Assembly (NCBI GenBank): GCA_019745075.1
Contig: JAIETR010000019.1
Span: 1 to 33,692 of the forward strand
Reading direction: 5' to 3'
Length of the DNA: 33,692 nt
Origin: Qipengyuania sp.
GTDB lineage: Bacteria > Pseudomonadota > Alphaproteobacteria > Sphingomonadales > Sphingomonadaceae
Part shown: positions 7,274-16,644 of the stretch, piece by piece
How the letters are laid out: every line of letters begins with the position of its first letter
Numbering within the stretch: position 1 is the stretch's first letter
The notes under the pieces: generated by a model
Database searches by the model: none
What the model was told of the DNA's origin: nothing
The model's input: the letters and a program-made list of their open reading frames with translations, nothing else
Translations under genes and position numbers: made by a program

Positions 7274-8346
7274 GCGAGGTCTCGCCCCAAGTCTCTCCGG
7301 CGCGCCGGGCAGCACAGGCGATCGACGCGCTGCGCCATGGCTGGCCGTTGCGAGCCGAGAGCGCCCCGCTGCTCCACCCGATTGAAACCGCTTTCGGCCT
7401 GGAGATCCGCGCCGACACGCTTCTCATTTCGGCCAGCCGCGCCGCGACGCTCAAGCTCGCAAACCAGCGGGAGGCCGCGGTGCCCGGCGCGCCGGTGCTG
7501 CTGCGCGGCGCCGAGCCGTTCGACCTCGCCGCCGCGCGTGCGGTTGCCGATCCCTCGCTCGACCTACAGACCCCGCTCAAGGGTCCGTTCCAGGCCCTGC
7601 CGCTCGACTGGCACGACGACGCAGCGGCCGCGCTGGAGCTGGCGCGGCTGGCGGGCATCCTCCCGGCATTCATGGTGGAGCCGGATCCAGCCGGTGAGGC
7701 GCTCGGCTTCTCACCGCGCGACCTCGCTGCCTTCACCGATCCTGCGCGCCTCGCCATTGCCACACGCGCGCGGCTCCCGCTCGACGCGCTGGAGGAGGCC
7801 GAGGTCGTCGCATTCCGCAGTCCCGATGACATCCGCGAGCACGCAGCGCTGGTGATCGGGCGCCGCATCGCGGAGCATGTGCCGCTGGTCCGGCTTCACT
7901 CCGAGTGTCTGACGGGCGACGTCTTCGGCAGCCTCAAATGCGATTGCGGGCCGCAGCTCGACGGGGCGCTAGCCGCGATCGCCGCCGAGTCGGAAGCCGG
8001 CGGCTGGGGCGTGCTGCTCTATCTGCGCCAGGAGGGGCGCGGGATCGGTCTGATCAACAAGCTGCGCGCCTATCGCCTGCAGGATCAGGGCTTCGACACG
8101 ATCGATGCCAACACGCGTCTTGGATTGCCGGAGGAAGCGCGCGACTTTCCGGTCGCGGCGCGAATGCTGGCGCTGCTGGGGATCGAACGGATCAGGCTGA
8201 TGACCAACAATCCGGCCAAACTCGCGGCATTCGAGCGCGCCGGGATTGCTATCGCCGAACGCGTTCCGCTGACCTTTGGCGAGGGCGCGCACAACCGGCG
8301 CTATCTCGCGACCAAACGCGACCGCGCCGGCCATTTTCTGCCGTGA
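7270..8346 (+). CDS. ribA: GTP cyclohydrolase II, apparent CTG start
   Basis: This enzyme converts GTP to the first pyrimidine intermediate of riboflavin synthesis. The C-terminal half holds the full signature: LVRLHSECLTGDVFGSLKCDCGPQL with three zinc-binding cysteines, LYLRQEGRGIGL, and DANTRLGLPEEARDF. About 160 extra N-terminal residues (AAQAIDALRHGWPL...) are shared by many alphaproteobacterial RibA proteins, as I recall, and do not carry recognisable DHBP synthase motifs. No ATG, GTG or TTG lies suitably before that conserved part. A CTG at 7270 overlaps the xth stop as CTGA and has GGAG 8 bases upstream, giving 358 residues. A TTG at 7348 (332 residues) would remove conserved sequence, and a GTG near 7156 would overlap xth heavily. 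The function is secure; the start is not. Confidence 0.9.
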   Translation: MSEVSPQVSPARRAAQAIDALRHGWPLRAESAPLLHPIETAFGLEIRADTLLISASRAATLKLANQREAAVPGAPVLLRGAEPFDLAAARAVADPSLDLQTPLKGPFQALPLDWHDDAAAALELARLAGILPAFMVEPDPAGEALGFSPRDLAAFTDPARLAIATRARLPLDALEEAEVVAFRSPDDIREHAALVIGRRIAEHVPLVRLHSECLTGDVFGSLKCDCGPQLDGALAAIAAESEAGGWGVLLYLRQEGRGIGLINKLRAYRLQDQGFDTIDANTRLGLPEEARDFPVAARMLALLGIERIRLMTNNPAKLAAFERAGIAIAERVPLTFGEGAHNRRYLATKRDRAGHFLP

Positions 8347-8432
8347 CGACCACATCTTTTGCGGGAACCGGCGCGCCCGTCAGGCTTTGTCCATGTAAAC
8401 AGCCCTTCGGGTCGCAACACATTGGACACTCG

Positions 8433-9134
8433 ATGCGCAGTCTGCTTGGCGCTCTCGCCGCGACGACGCTTGCCCTCGGCGCCACCCCGTCGCTTTCGGC
8501 TCGGACAGCCGATCCCCAATTCACGCTCGCCGTCGTGCGGGCCGAAGCGGCCAAGGGGCAGGCCGACGCCATCGCCACGCTCGGCTGGATGTACGAAACC
8601 GGCAAGGGCGTGGTCGAGGACGACGCCAAAGCGGTTTCGCTCTATCGCACCGCCATCGCTCACGGCGATGCGTTCGGCCAATGGCGCATGGGCGTCATGA
8701 TCGACGAGGGCGCCGCGCAGGGCACCAGCCAGCAGGCGGTCGCCCTGTTCCGCCAGGCCGCGACGCAGAAATCCGCCGGCGCCACCGCCAGCCTCGGCGT
8801 GATGTACGCCACCGGGCGCGGGGTCGAGCGCGATTACGAAGCCGCAATGCGCTATTACCAGGCCGCCGCCCGCATGGGCAGCGCTCACGGAATCGAGGGC
8901 ATCGGCGTGCTCTACGCCAATGGCCAGGGCGTCGAGCGCGACATGGGCGAGGCGCTGGCGCATTGGCTGGTGGCTGCGGCCGCGGGCGACGAGGATGCGA
9001 TGAAGCTCTTGATGGAGCATATGCCGGCATCGAGCACTCCCGAGGCCGGCCCGATCTACGACCGCGCCAACGCCATCGCCGATGCTTACGGCACTAGCCC
9101 CGGCGACGACGCGCAGGCCGCCTCCGCGCAGTAA
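8433..9134 (+). CDS. Sel1-repeat (TPR-like) exported protein
   Basis: A 233-residue protein. It opens with a signal peptide (residues about 1-23, ending TPSLSA) followed by four tandem Sel1-like repeats of about 36 residues. The repeats carry the recurring pattern LGxMYxxGxGVxxDxxxAxxxYxxAAxxG at roughly residues 38-74, 75-110, 111-146 and 147-182. Such repeats form helical solenoids that serve as protein-binding scaffolds, often in the periplasm. No enzymatic domain is seen. The last 40 residues are not repetitive. It ends one base before the converging Arc-type gene, so the two 3' ends practically touch. The partner is unknown. Confidence 0.82.
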   Translation: MRSLLGALAATTLALGATPSLSARTADPQFTLAVVRAEAAKGQADAIATLGWMYETGKGVVEDDAKAVSLYRTAIAHGDAFGQWRMGVMIDEGAAQGTSQQAVALFRQAATQKSAGATASLGVMYATGRGVERDYEAAMRYYQAAARMGSAHGIEGIGVLYANGQGVERDMGEALAHWLVAAAAGDEDAMKLLMEHMPASSTPEAGPIYDRANAIADAYGTSPGDDAQAASAQ

Positions 9135-9135
9135 A

Positions 9136-9336
9136 TCACTTTTTCGGAGTGTCCGCGGGCGGACGTCCGCGCCTCGCCGGAGCCGTTCCCTTCGGCGTTG
9201 TGCCCCGCGTCTGCAACGCCTCGCGCAGCAGCATCTCGATCTGGGCGTTGGCGCTGCGCAGCTCGGCCGACGCCAGCCGCTCGATGGCGGCGTAGACCGC
9301 CGGATCGAGACGGAGGGCGAAGGCCTTTTTCTGCAT
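9136..9336 (-). CDS. Arc/ribbon-helix-helix family DNA-binding protein
   Basis: A 66-residue protein that starts MQKKAFALRLDPAVYAAIERLA. This is a classic ribbon-helix-helix pattern: a short beta strand with alternating residues, then helix A, then SAELRSANAQIEMLLREAL as helix B. The basic, proline-rich tail (RRGRPPADTPKK) may add DNA contacts. It follows the SPFH gene by 16 bases on the same strand and is surely co-transcribed with it. AGGAG lies directly against the ATG, which is closer than usual. Pairing of an SPFH gene with an Arc-like gene recurs in sphingomonads as I remember it. It probably autoregulates the pair, perhaps through the AT-rich palindrome at 10312-10331. Confidence 0.82.
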   Translation of the reverse strand: MQKKAFALRLDPAVYAAIERLASAELRSANAQIEMLLREALQTRGTTPKGTAPARRGRPPADTPKK

Positions 9337-9352
9337 CTCCTGGCGCCGGCGT

Positions 9353-10288
9353 TTACTGGTAGAGCGTGCCGGCGTTGACCACCGGCTGAGTGTCGCGCTC
9401 GCTGCACAAAACAACCATCAGGTTCGAAACCATCGCCGCGCGGCGCTCGTCGTCGAGTTCCACCACGTTCTTGGCGGACAGCGAGGCGAGCGCCATCTCC
9501 ACCATTCCCACCGCGCCCTCGACCAGCGTCTTGCGCGCCGCAACCACCGCCTCGGCCTGCTGCCGGCGCAGCATGGCGCCCGCGATCTCCTGGGCGTAGG
9601 CCAGGTGCGTGAAACCGCACTCGTCGACGGTGATCCCCGCGAGTTTCAGGCGCTCGATCAATTCGGTGCGCAGCTCGCCGCCGACCTGGTCGTGATTGCC
9701 CCGCAAGGTGACCTCCGCGTGGGTGAAGTCGTCATAGGGGTAGCGCGAGCCAATGGTGCGCACCGCCGCTTCCACCTGGACCGCGACGAAGGACTTGTAG
9801 TCATCGACATCGTAGAGCGCCTGTGCGGTGTCCACCACGCGCCACACCACCTGCGCCGCCATCTCGATCGGGTTGCCGCGCAAATCGTTGACCTTGATTC
9901 GCTCCGAAATCAGATTGTTGGCGCGCACCGAGATCTTGGTCTTGCCCATCCACGGCCAGACCCAGCGCAGGCCGGGATTGCGGTCCGTGCCGCGATAACT
10001 GCCAAACAGCGTGATCGTAGCCGCCTGGTTCGGCTGGATCATATAGAATCCGCCCGCAATCAGGGCGAGCAGCAGCACGCGCAGCGCGGTAATGACCATG
10101 AAACCGGTCGTGTCGCCGCCGTCGAGATAGCCCAGCGGCAGGTCGGCGGCGCCCCCGGCGGCGATTGCCACCGTCCGCCAGATCGTCACTGCCAAAAGCA
10201 CCGCGAACAACAGCAGCATCAGATTCCCGCCGATGCTCCAGGCCGGGCGTTCCCGCGTGAAAGTCATGGCGTTATCAGTATCGGACAT
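9353..10288 (-). CDS. SPFH (band 7) domain membrane protein
   Basis: A 311-residue membrane protein of the stomatin/prohibitin/flotillin superfamily. Two hydrophobic segments (about residues 20-42 and 66-86) precede a band 7 domain with NQAATITLFGSYRGTDRNPGLRWVWPW, VNDLRGNPIEMAAQVVWRVVDTAQALYDVDDYKSFV, and ALRTIG-like and LRTELIERLKLAGITVDECGFTHLAYA segments. A helical region rich in Ala, Glu and Arg (QEIAGAMLRRQQAEAVVAARKTLVEGAVGMVE) follows. Such proteins assemble into oligomeric membrane scaffolds that often hold proteases. The start ATG at 10288 follows a strong GGGGGAGG site. It lies 53 bases after recQ on the same strand but with its own AT-rich upstream region. Confidence 0.9.
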   Translation of the reverse strand: MSDTDNAMTFTRERPAWSIGGNLMLLLFAVLLAVTIWRTVAIAAGGAADLPLGYLDGGDTTGFMVITALRVLLLALIAGGFYMIQPNQAATITLFGSYRGTDRNPGLRWVWPWMGKTKISVRANNLISERIKVNDLRGNPIEMAAQVVWRVVDTAQALYDVDDYKSFVAVQVEAAVRTIGSRYPYDDFTHAEVTLRGNHDQVGGELRTELIERLKLAGITVDECGFTHLAYAQEIAGAMLRRQQAEAVVAARKTLVEGAVGMVEMALASLSAKNVVELDDERRAAMVSNLMVVLCSERDTQPVVNAGTLYQ

Positions 10289-10311
10289 CGAAACCTCCCC
10301 CTTCAATAATG

Positions 10312-10331
10312 ATGATATCATAAATATATCA
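10312..10331 (-). promoter_or_regulatory. AT-rich palindromic operator/promoter candidate
   Basis: In the 53-base gap before the SPFH gene, ATGATATCAT (10312-10321) is a perfect 10-bp palindrome. A further TATATCA (10325-10331) gives a second TGATATA half-site on the minus strand. The patch is strikingly AT-rich for this genome. Spaced TGATAT half-sites next to a ribbon-helix-helix gene in the same operon suggest autoregulation. Confidence 0.5.
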
Positions 10332-10341
10332 CCGGTAAGGG

Positions 10342-12117
<1,776 letters not shown>

Positions 12118-12258
12118 AGCGCCGCCCCTGCCAGAGCGGTGTGCCGATGGAAACGCGCGGACTCGCTTTTTCCCCCTGGCCGACCGTGGGGGCCATCTTT
12201 CGCTTTGAACCGGCCCGGCGCTGTGGCTACTGATCGGGCTTCCAGACAGGAGAGACCC

Positions 12259-12570
12259 ATGAAACTGCGCGCCGCCCTGATCCTCGCCACTCCGCTCGTC
12301 CTGGCGCTCGCCGGTTGCGGCCGCTCGGACAACGCCTCGACCGAGGCCGAGGCCGACACGGTCGAGATTCCCGCCAACGAGGCGCTCTCGGGCGTGAACG
12401 AGGGGCCGGTGACCGATCCGAACGCCAACGCCGCGCTCCCCGCCGGCGAGGCCACGCCCGCAATGACCGAAGAAGAGAAGATACAGGCCGCCGGCGACAG
12501 CGCCGCCGACACCGCCGCCGCCGCCGCCGACGCGATGGACGAGACCGCCACCGAGGAAAAAGCCCAATAG
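12259..12570 (+). CDS. Small acidic lipoprotein, hypothetical
   Basis: A 103-residue protein with a clear lipoprotein signal: MKLRAALILATPLVLALAGC, lipobox LAGC with C20. The mature part is rich in Ala, Glu, Asp and Thr. It ends in an alanine-rich stretch with acidic residues (AADTAAAAADAMDETATEEK), likely a soluble helix or disordered linker. No known domain is recognised. AGGAGAG sits 7-8 bases before the ATG, giving a good ribosome binding site. It is followed 11 bases later by a second small lipoprotein-like gene and then acyl-CoA dehydrogenase, so it may lead that operon. Function unknown. Confidence 0.75.
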   Translation: MKLRAALILATPLVLALAGCGRSDNASTEAEADTVEIPANEALSGVNEGPVTDPNANAALPAGEATPAMTEEEKIQAAGDSAADTAAAAADAMDETATEEKAQ

Positions 12571-12581
12571 CGGGCCGAGCG

Positions 12582-12791
12582 ATGCGCGCGCTCGCGGCCG
12601 CCCTGGCGCTGGCCCCGGCACTGGCCCCGGTACTGGCGGCGGGCGCCTGCTCGTCCCCGCAGGACGCGGGCACGCCGCCCGCCACTCCGGACGAGCGGCG
12701 CGCGCTCGCCGAGGCCGAGACGATGATCCCGGCGGGCGAGCGGTCGCCCGCCTCCGCCACCCCCGCGCCCACGGAGAGCCCTGCCCCATGA
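12582..12791 (+). CDS. Very small proline/alanine-rich putative lipoprotein
   Basis: A 69-residue reading frame that begins with a hydrophobic Ala/Leu/Pro segment and a possible lipobox (AAGAC, C23). It continues as a low-complexity tail (SSPQDAGTPPATPDERRALAEAE... ending ATPAPTESPAP). It lies 11 bases after the preceding lipoprotein gene, and its stop overlaps the acyl-CoA dehydrogenase start (ATGA), which supports real translation. No clear Shine-Dalgarno sequence precedes it. In such GC-rich DNA a short open frame can be accidental, so this is a moderate call. Function unknown. Confidence 0.55.
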   Translation: MRALAAALALAPALAPVLAAGACSSPQDAGTPPATPDERRALAEAETMIPAGERSPASATPAPTESPAP

Positions 12792-13960
12792 GCAACGAGG
12801 GAATGGACGCCGAGAGCTTCGAGCAGTTCATCGCGCAGCTCGATCGCTACGTCCGCGAGCGGCTGATCCCCGCCGAGCGCGAGACCATCGAGGGCGACGC
12901 CGTGCCGCCCGTGATTCTCGCCGAGATGCGCGAGATGGGGCTGTTCGGGCTGACCGTGCCCGAGGCCTATGGCGGGGCGGGGCTCAACACCAGCCAGTAT
13001 GCCCGTGTGGTGAGGTCGATGGCCTATGCCGCGCCCGCGTTCCGCTCGATCTTCTCGATCAATGTCGGGATGTTCAACTCGGCGATCAAGAACGGCGGGA
13101 CCGAGGCGCAGAAGGCCCAATGGTGGCCGCGCATCGCCGCGGGCGAGATCGCCTGCTTCGGTCTCACCGAGCCCGGCTCCGGCTCCGACAGCGCCGCCAT
13201 GCAGACCACCGCGCGGCCCGATCCCTCGGGCAACGGCTGGATATTGAACGGCACCAAGCGCTACATCACCAATTCGCCCGAGGCCGCGGTCGGCCTGATC
13301 ATGGCGCGCACCGAGAAGGAGGCGCTGCCGCGCAACGCGCATGTCAGCGCCTTCCTGGTGCCGATGGACGCGCCCGGCGTCTCGACCGGCAGCCCCGACA
13401 GGAAGATGGGGCAGGCCGGCGCGCACATCGCCGATGTCATCCTGGAGGATGTCCATGTGCCGGGCGAGGCGCTGCTCGGCGGCGAGACCGGCAAGGGCTT
13501 CGTCTTCGCGATGAAGAGCCTCGACAACGGGCGCATCTCGGTTGGCGCCGCCTCGACCGGCTATGCCCGCCGCGCGCTCGATTCGGCGCTGCGCTACGCC
13601 ACCGAGCGCAAGGCCTTCGGCGAACCGATCGCCAACTTCCAGCTCATCCAGGCCATGCTGGCCGACAGCGAGACCGAGATCTACGCCGCCGAATGCATGA
13701 TGGCCGATGTGACCGCGCGCGCCGATCGCGGCGAGAACATTCTGGTCAAGGCCGCCGCCTTCAAGGTCTTCGCCTCCGAGATGTGCGGCCGCGTGGTCGA
13801 CCGCGTGGTGCAGATCTACGGCGGCGCCGGCTATCTCGCCGAATACGATGCCGAGCGCTTTTTCCGCGATGCGCGCATCTACCGGATCTACGAGGGCACC
13901 ACGCAGATCCTCCAGCTGCAGATCGCCAAGCACATGCTGCGCGCGTTCGCGGTCCTATGA
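12788..13960 (+). CDS. Acyl-CoA dehydrogenase
   Basis: A 390-residue flavoprotein that oxidises an acyl-CoA to the 2,3-enoyl-CoA and passes electrons to ETF. Family motifs are GLFGLTVPEAYGGAGL near residue 55, CFGLTEPGSGSD near 120, the RKAFGEPIANFQLIQAMLAD segment, and IYGGAGYLAEYDAERFFRDARI. The catalytic base is most likely E369 in IYEGTTQIL, the position used by short- and medium-chain enzymes. Chain-length or branched-substrate specificity cannot be read reliably. Its ATG overlaps the stop of the small upstream gene. It starts a run with CoA-transferase, thiolase and hydratase genes, suggesting catabolism of one organic acid or acyl-CoA. Confidence 0.93.
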   Translation: MSNEGMDAESFEQFIAQLDRYVRERLIPAERETIEGDAVPPVILAEMREMGLFGLTVPEAYGGAGLNTSQYARVVRSMAYAAPAFRSIFSINVGMFNSAIKNGGTEAQKAQWWPRIAAGEIACFGLTEPGSGSDSAAMQTTARPDPSGNGWILNGTKRYITNSPEAAVGLIMARTEKEALPRNAHVSAFLVPMDAPGVSTGSPDRKMGQAGAHIADVILEDVHVPGEALLGGETGKGFVFAMKSLDNGRISVGAASTGYARRALDSALRYATERKAFGEPIANFQLIQAMLADSETEIYAAECMMADVTARADRGENILVKAAAFKVFASEMCGRVVDRVVQIYGGAGYLAEYDAERFFRDARIYRIYEGTTQILQLQIAKHMLRAFAVL

Positions 13961-14090
13961 ACCTCCCCTTCTGGGGGAGGTGTCGCGAGCAAAGCGAGCG
14001 CCGGAGGGGGCCAGTGCGAAGCACTGCAGACTGGCCCCCTCCGACCGTCGCTGCGCTCCGGCCACCTCCCCCAGAGGGGGAGATTCTTTA
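13961..14090. repeat. Palindromic intergenic repeat element (nested inverted repeats)
   Basis: The whole gap between two genes is one palindrome. The centre is a perfect 14-bp stem (14002-14015 with 14030-14043; CGGAGGGGGCCAGT and its complement). The outer arms GGGGGAGGTG (from 13972) and CACCTCCCCC (14063-14072) also pair. Each arm contains its own small CTCCCC...GGGGAG hairpin. Elements of this look are common between genes in sphingomonads. It supplies GGGGGAG, the likely ribosome binding site of the next gene. No ORF inside. Confidence 0.85.
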
Positions 14091-14093
14091 GCG

Positions 14094-15323
14094 ATGTACT
14101 CCCTGCTCGAAGACCTTTCGATCGTCGAAGCCTCCAGCTTCGTCGCCTCGCCCACCGCCGGGCTCTATTGCGCACAGATGGGCGCCGAGGTGATCCGCGT
14201 CGATCACAAGGCGGGCGGGCTCGACTACGACCGCTACATGCTCACCGCCGAAGGGCGGTCGCTGAGCTGGGAAAACCTCAACCGCGCCAAGAAGTCGGTC
14301 GCGCTCGACTTGCAAAGCGGCGAGGGACGCGAGCTGCTGGTGGCGCTGGCGGCGAGCGCGGGCAACTTGATCACCAATCTACCCGAACAGAGCTTCCTTT
14401 CGCACGAAGCCGTCGCCGCAAGTCGTCCCGACCTCGTCAGCGTGCGGATCATGGGCTGGCACGATGGACGCCAGGCGATGGACTTCACCGTCAACGCAGC
14501 CAGCGGCTACCCGCGGATGACCGGGCCCGCGGAGTGGGACGCGAGCGACCCGCCGCCGGTCAATCACGTGCTTCCCGCGTGGGATTTCCTCACGGGCGCC
14601 TATTGCGCCTTCGCTCTGCTCGCCGCGATGCGCCACCGCGACATGACCGGCGAGGGCACGGAGCTGCGCGTCCCCCTCGGCGATGTCGCCATCGGCACCA
14701 TGGCCAACAGCGGGGCGATGGCCGAGATGCTCTATCGCGGCGGCAACCGCGAACGCCTCGGCAACGCCATCTGGGGCGCCTTCGGCCGCGACTTCCGCAG
14801 CCGCGACGGCAAGCGCTTCATGGTCGCGGCGCTTACAGCCAAGCAATGGAGCGGGCTCGTGGCCGCCTTCGGTCTAGGCGAAGAAATCGCTGCGCTGGAA
14901 ACGGAGTTGGGAGTGCGCTTTGCCGACGGGGATACACCGCGCTTCGCCCATAGGGGCCGCTTGTTCGCATTGTTTCAGCGGGCCGCCGACGGGATCGAAT
15001 GGTCGGACCTCGAAGCGCGCCTCGCCGCCAACGCCTGCACCTACGAGCGCTACCGGACCATGCACGAAGCCGCGAACGATCCGGTGCTGGTGACGGACAA
15101 CCCGCTGTTTGGGCCGTCGCCCGCCAACCCCAGCGGCTTCGCCTATCCGGCCACGCGCAGCTTCGCGAACATTCCCGGCGAGCCGCGTGGCGATCCGAGG
15201 CCCGCGCCGTTCCTGGGGGAGCACACCGAGGAGGTGCTGGCGGAAAAGCTTGGCCTGGGCTCGGGTCAGATCGCCGCGCTGGTCGACAAGGGCATCGCCC
15301 GGCTTTCGGACAGCTTGTCCTGA
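14094..15323 (+). CDS. CaiB/BaiF (type III) CoA-transferase
   Basis: A 409-residue family III CoA-transferase, which moves CoA from a donor thioester to a carboxylic acid through a covalent aspartyl intermediate. The N-terminal part contains VEASSFVASPTAGLYCAQMGAEVIRVD and the NRAKKSVALDL segment typical of the fold. D164 in PAWDFLTGAYCAFALLAAMRHR is the probable catalytic aspartate. The C-terminal GPSPANPSGFAYPATRSFANIPGEPRGDPRPAPFLGEHTEEVL is also characteristic. The acid used is unknown. The gene sits between acyl-CoA dehydrogenase and thiolase and is flanked by two unrelated repeat elements. The ATG at 14094 has GGGGGAG from the upstream repeat about 11 bases before it. Confidence 0.9.
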   Translation: MYSLLEDLSIVEASSFVASPTAGLYCAQMGAEVIRVDHKAGGLDYDRYMLTAEGRSLSWENLNRAKKSVALDLQSGEGRELLVALAASAGNLITNLPEQSFLSHEAVAASRPDLVSVRIMGWHDGRQAMDFTVNAASGYPRMTGPAEWDASDPPPVNHVLPAWDFLTGAYCAFALLAAMRHRDMTGEGTELRVPLGDVAIGTMANSGAMAEMLYRGGNRERLGNAIWGAFGRDFRSRDGKRFMVAALTAKQWSGLVAAFGLGEEIAALETELGVRFADGDTPRFAHRGRLFALFQRAADGIEWSDLEARLAANACTYERYRTMHEAANDPVLVTDNPLFGPSPANPSGFAYPATRSFANIPGEPRGDPRPAPFLGEHTEEVLAEKLGLGSGQIAALVDKGIARLSDSLS

Positions 15324-15326
15324 GTC

Positions 15327-15413
15327 CCGTTCGTATCGAGCGGAGCGCGCGGCGCGTAGTCGAAATACGCCGACCGCGCGCTTGCGTGTGTCGACTTCGC
15401 TCGACACGAACGG
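15327..15413. repeat. Second intergenic inverted repeat element
   Basis: CCGTTCGTATCGAGCGGAG (15327-15345) is matched near-perfectly, with two mismatches, by CTTCGCTCGACACGAACGG (15395-15413) in inverted orientation. Between the arms lies GC-rich sequence with further short repeats (CGCGCG motifs). This is the CGTTCGTGTCGAGCGAAG type of repeat often seen between genes of GC-rich alphaproteobacteria. It fills almost the whole gap before the thiolase gene. Confidence 0.82.
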
Positions 15414-15426
15414 ATAGGGGTGACTC

Positions 15427-16644
15427 ATGACCGATAAACGCCGCGCTGCCATCTGTTCGCCGCTCCGGACGCCCGTGGGCCGATTTCTCGGCACGCTCGC
15501 GCCGCTCGAGGCGGGCGAGCTCGGTGCGATCGTCATCCGCGCGCTGGTCGAGCGCAGCGGGGTCGATCCGGCGCGCGTGGACGACGTCGTGTTCAGCCAA
15601 GGCTATGGCAGCGGCGAGGCGCCCGCCATCGGGCGCTGGAGCTGGCTTGCGGCGGGGATGCCGGTCGAAGTGCCCGGCTTCCAGCTCGACCGGCGCTGCG
15701 GCTCGGGCCTCCAGGCGGTGGCGACCGCCGCGATGATGGTCCAGACCGGCGTCGCCGACTGCGTGCTCGCGGGCGGGGTCGAGAGCATGTCCAACGTCGA
15801 GCATTACACCACCCGCGCGAGGCATGGCGCGCGGATGGGCGATGTCGTGCTGTGGGACCGGCTCAGCCGCGGGCGGGTAATGAGCCAGCCGGTCGAGCGC
15901 TTCGGCGTCATCACCGGGATGATCGCGACCGCCGAGAACCTGGCCAAAGACTACGGCATCACGCGCGAGCAGGCCGATGCATTTGCCGTCCGCAGTCACC
16001 GGAACGCGGCCAGGGCCTGGGACGAGGGCAAGTTCGACGCCCAGCTCGTGCCGGTCGAGATCGCGCGGAAGCGGGGCGAGCCGGTCGTGTTCGCGCAGGA
16101 CGAGGGTTTTCGCGCCGACGCCAGCATGGAGAGCCTCGGCGCGCTCAGGCCGCTGGAGGGCGGGGTGGTCACCGCCGGCAACGCCAGCCAGCAGAACGAC
16201 GCCGCCGCCGCCTGCCTGGTTGTGGCGGAGGACAAGCTCGCCGAGCTGGGGCTCGAACCGATGCTGTGGTTCCATTCGTGGAGCGCGGCGGGCTGCGAAC
16301 CCAGCCGGATGGGCATCGGCCCGGTGCCCGCGGTCGAGCGGCTGTTCGTGCGCAGCGGCCTCGGCTGGACCGATATAGGTCTCGTCGAACTCAACGAGGC
16401 CTTCGCGCCGCAGGTGCTGGCGGTGCTCGAGGGCTGGGGCTGGAGTGAGGACGACAGCCGGCGCGACATCCTCAACGTCAACGGCTCGGGCATCAGCCTC
16501 GGCCATCCGATCGGCGCCACCGGCCTCCGCATCCTCGCCGACATGGCGCACGAGATGCAGCGGCGTAAGGTGCGCTATGGGCTCGAGACGATGTGCATCG
16601 GCGGCGGCCAGGGCATGGCGGCGGTGTTCGAGCGCGCGGCCTGA
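15427..16644 (+). CDS. Thiolase (acetyl-CoA C-acyltransferase family)
   Basis: A 405-residue thiolase that either cleaves 3-ketoacyl-CoA with CoA or condenses two acyl-CoAs. The three catalytic positions are visible: C91 in LDRRCGSGLQAV, H360 in SLGHPIGATG, and C390 in MCIGGGQGMA. NEAFAPQVLAVL and NVNGSGIS also match the family. Residues 120-165 vary from the common biosynthetic type (VEHYTTRARHGARMGDVVLWDRL), so the substrate need not be acetoacetyl-CoA. It starts 14 bases after a repeat element and its stop TGA overlaps the ATG of the next gene (TGATG), so the hydratase is translationally coupled. It is the thiolytic end of the putative acid-degradation cluster. Confidence 0.93.
   Translation: MTDKRRAAICSPLRTPVGRFLGTLAPLEAGELGAIVIRALVERSGVDPARVDDVVFSQGYGSGEAPAIGRWSWLAAGMPVEVPGFQLDRRCGSGLQAVATAAMMVQTGVADCVLAGGVESMSNVEHYTTRARHGARMGDVVLWDRLSRGRVMSQPVERFGVITGMIATAENLAKDYGITREQADAFAVRSHRNAARAWDEGKFDAQLVPVEIARKRGEPVVFAQDEGFRADASMESLGALRPLEGGVVTAGNASQQNDAAAACLVVAEDKLAELGLEPMLWFHSWSAAGCEPSRMGIGPVPAVERLFVRSGLGWTDIGLVELNEAFAPQVLAVLEGWGWSEDDSRRDILNVNGSGISLGHPIGATGLRILADMAHEMQRRKVRYGLETMCIGGGQGMAAVFERAA

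Noticed and set aside
14002..14043. Central palindrome as a rho-independent terminator of acyl-CoA dehydrogenase
   Set aside because: There is no T run on either side, and the nested outer arms fit a repeat element better.
15327..15413. CRISPR-like or tandem repeat
   Set aside because: Only one inverted pair is present, with no repeated spacer pattern; it fits an intergenic palindromic repeat.
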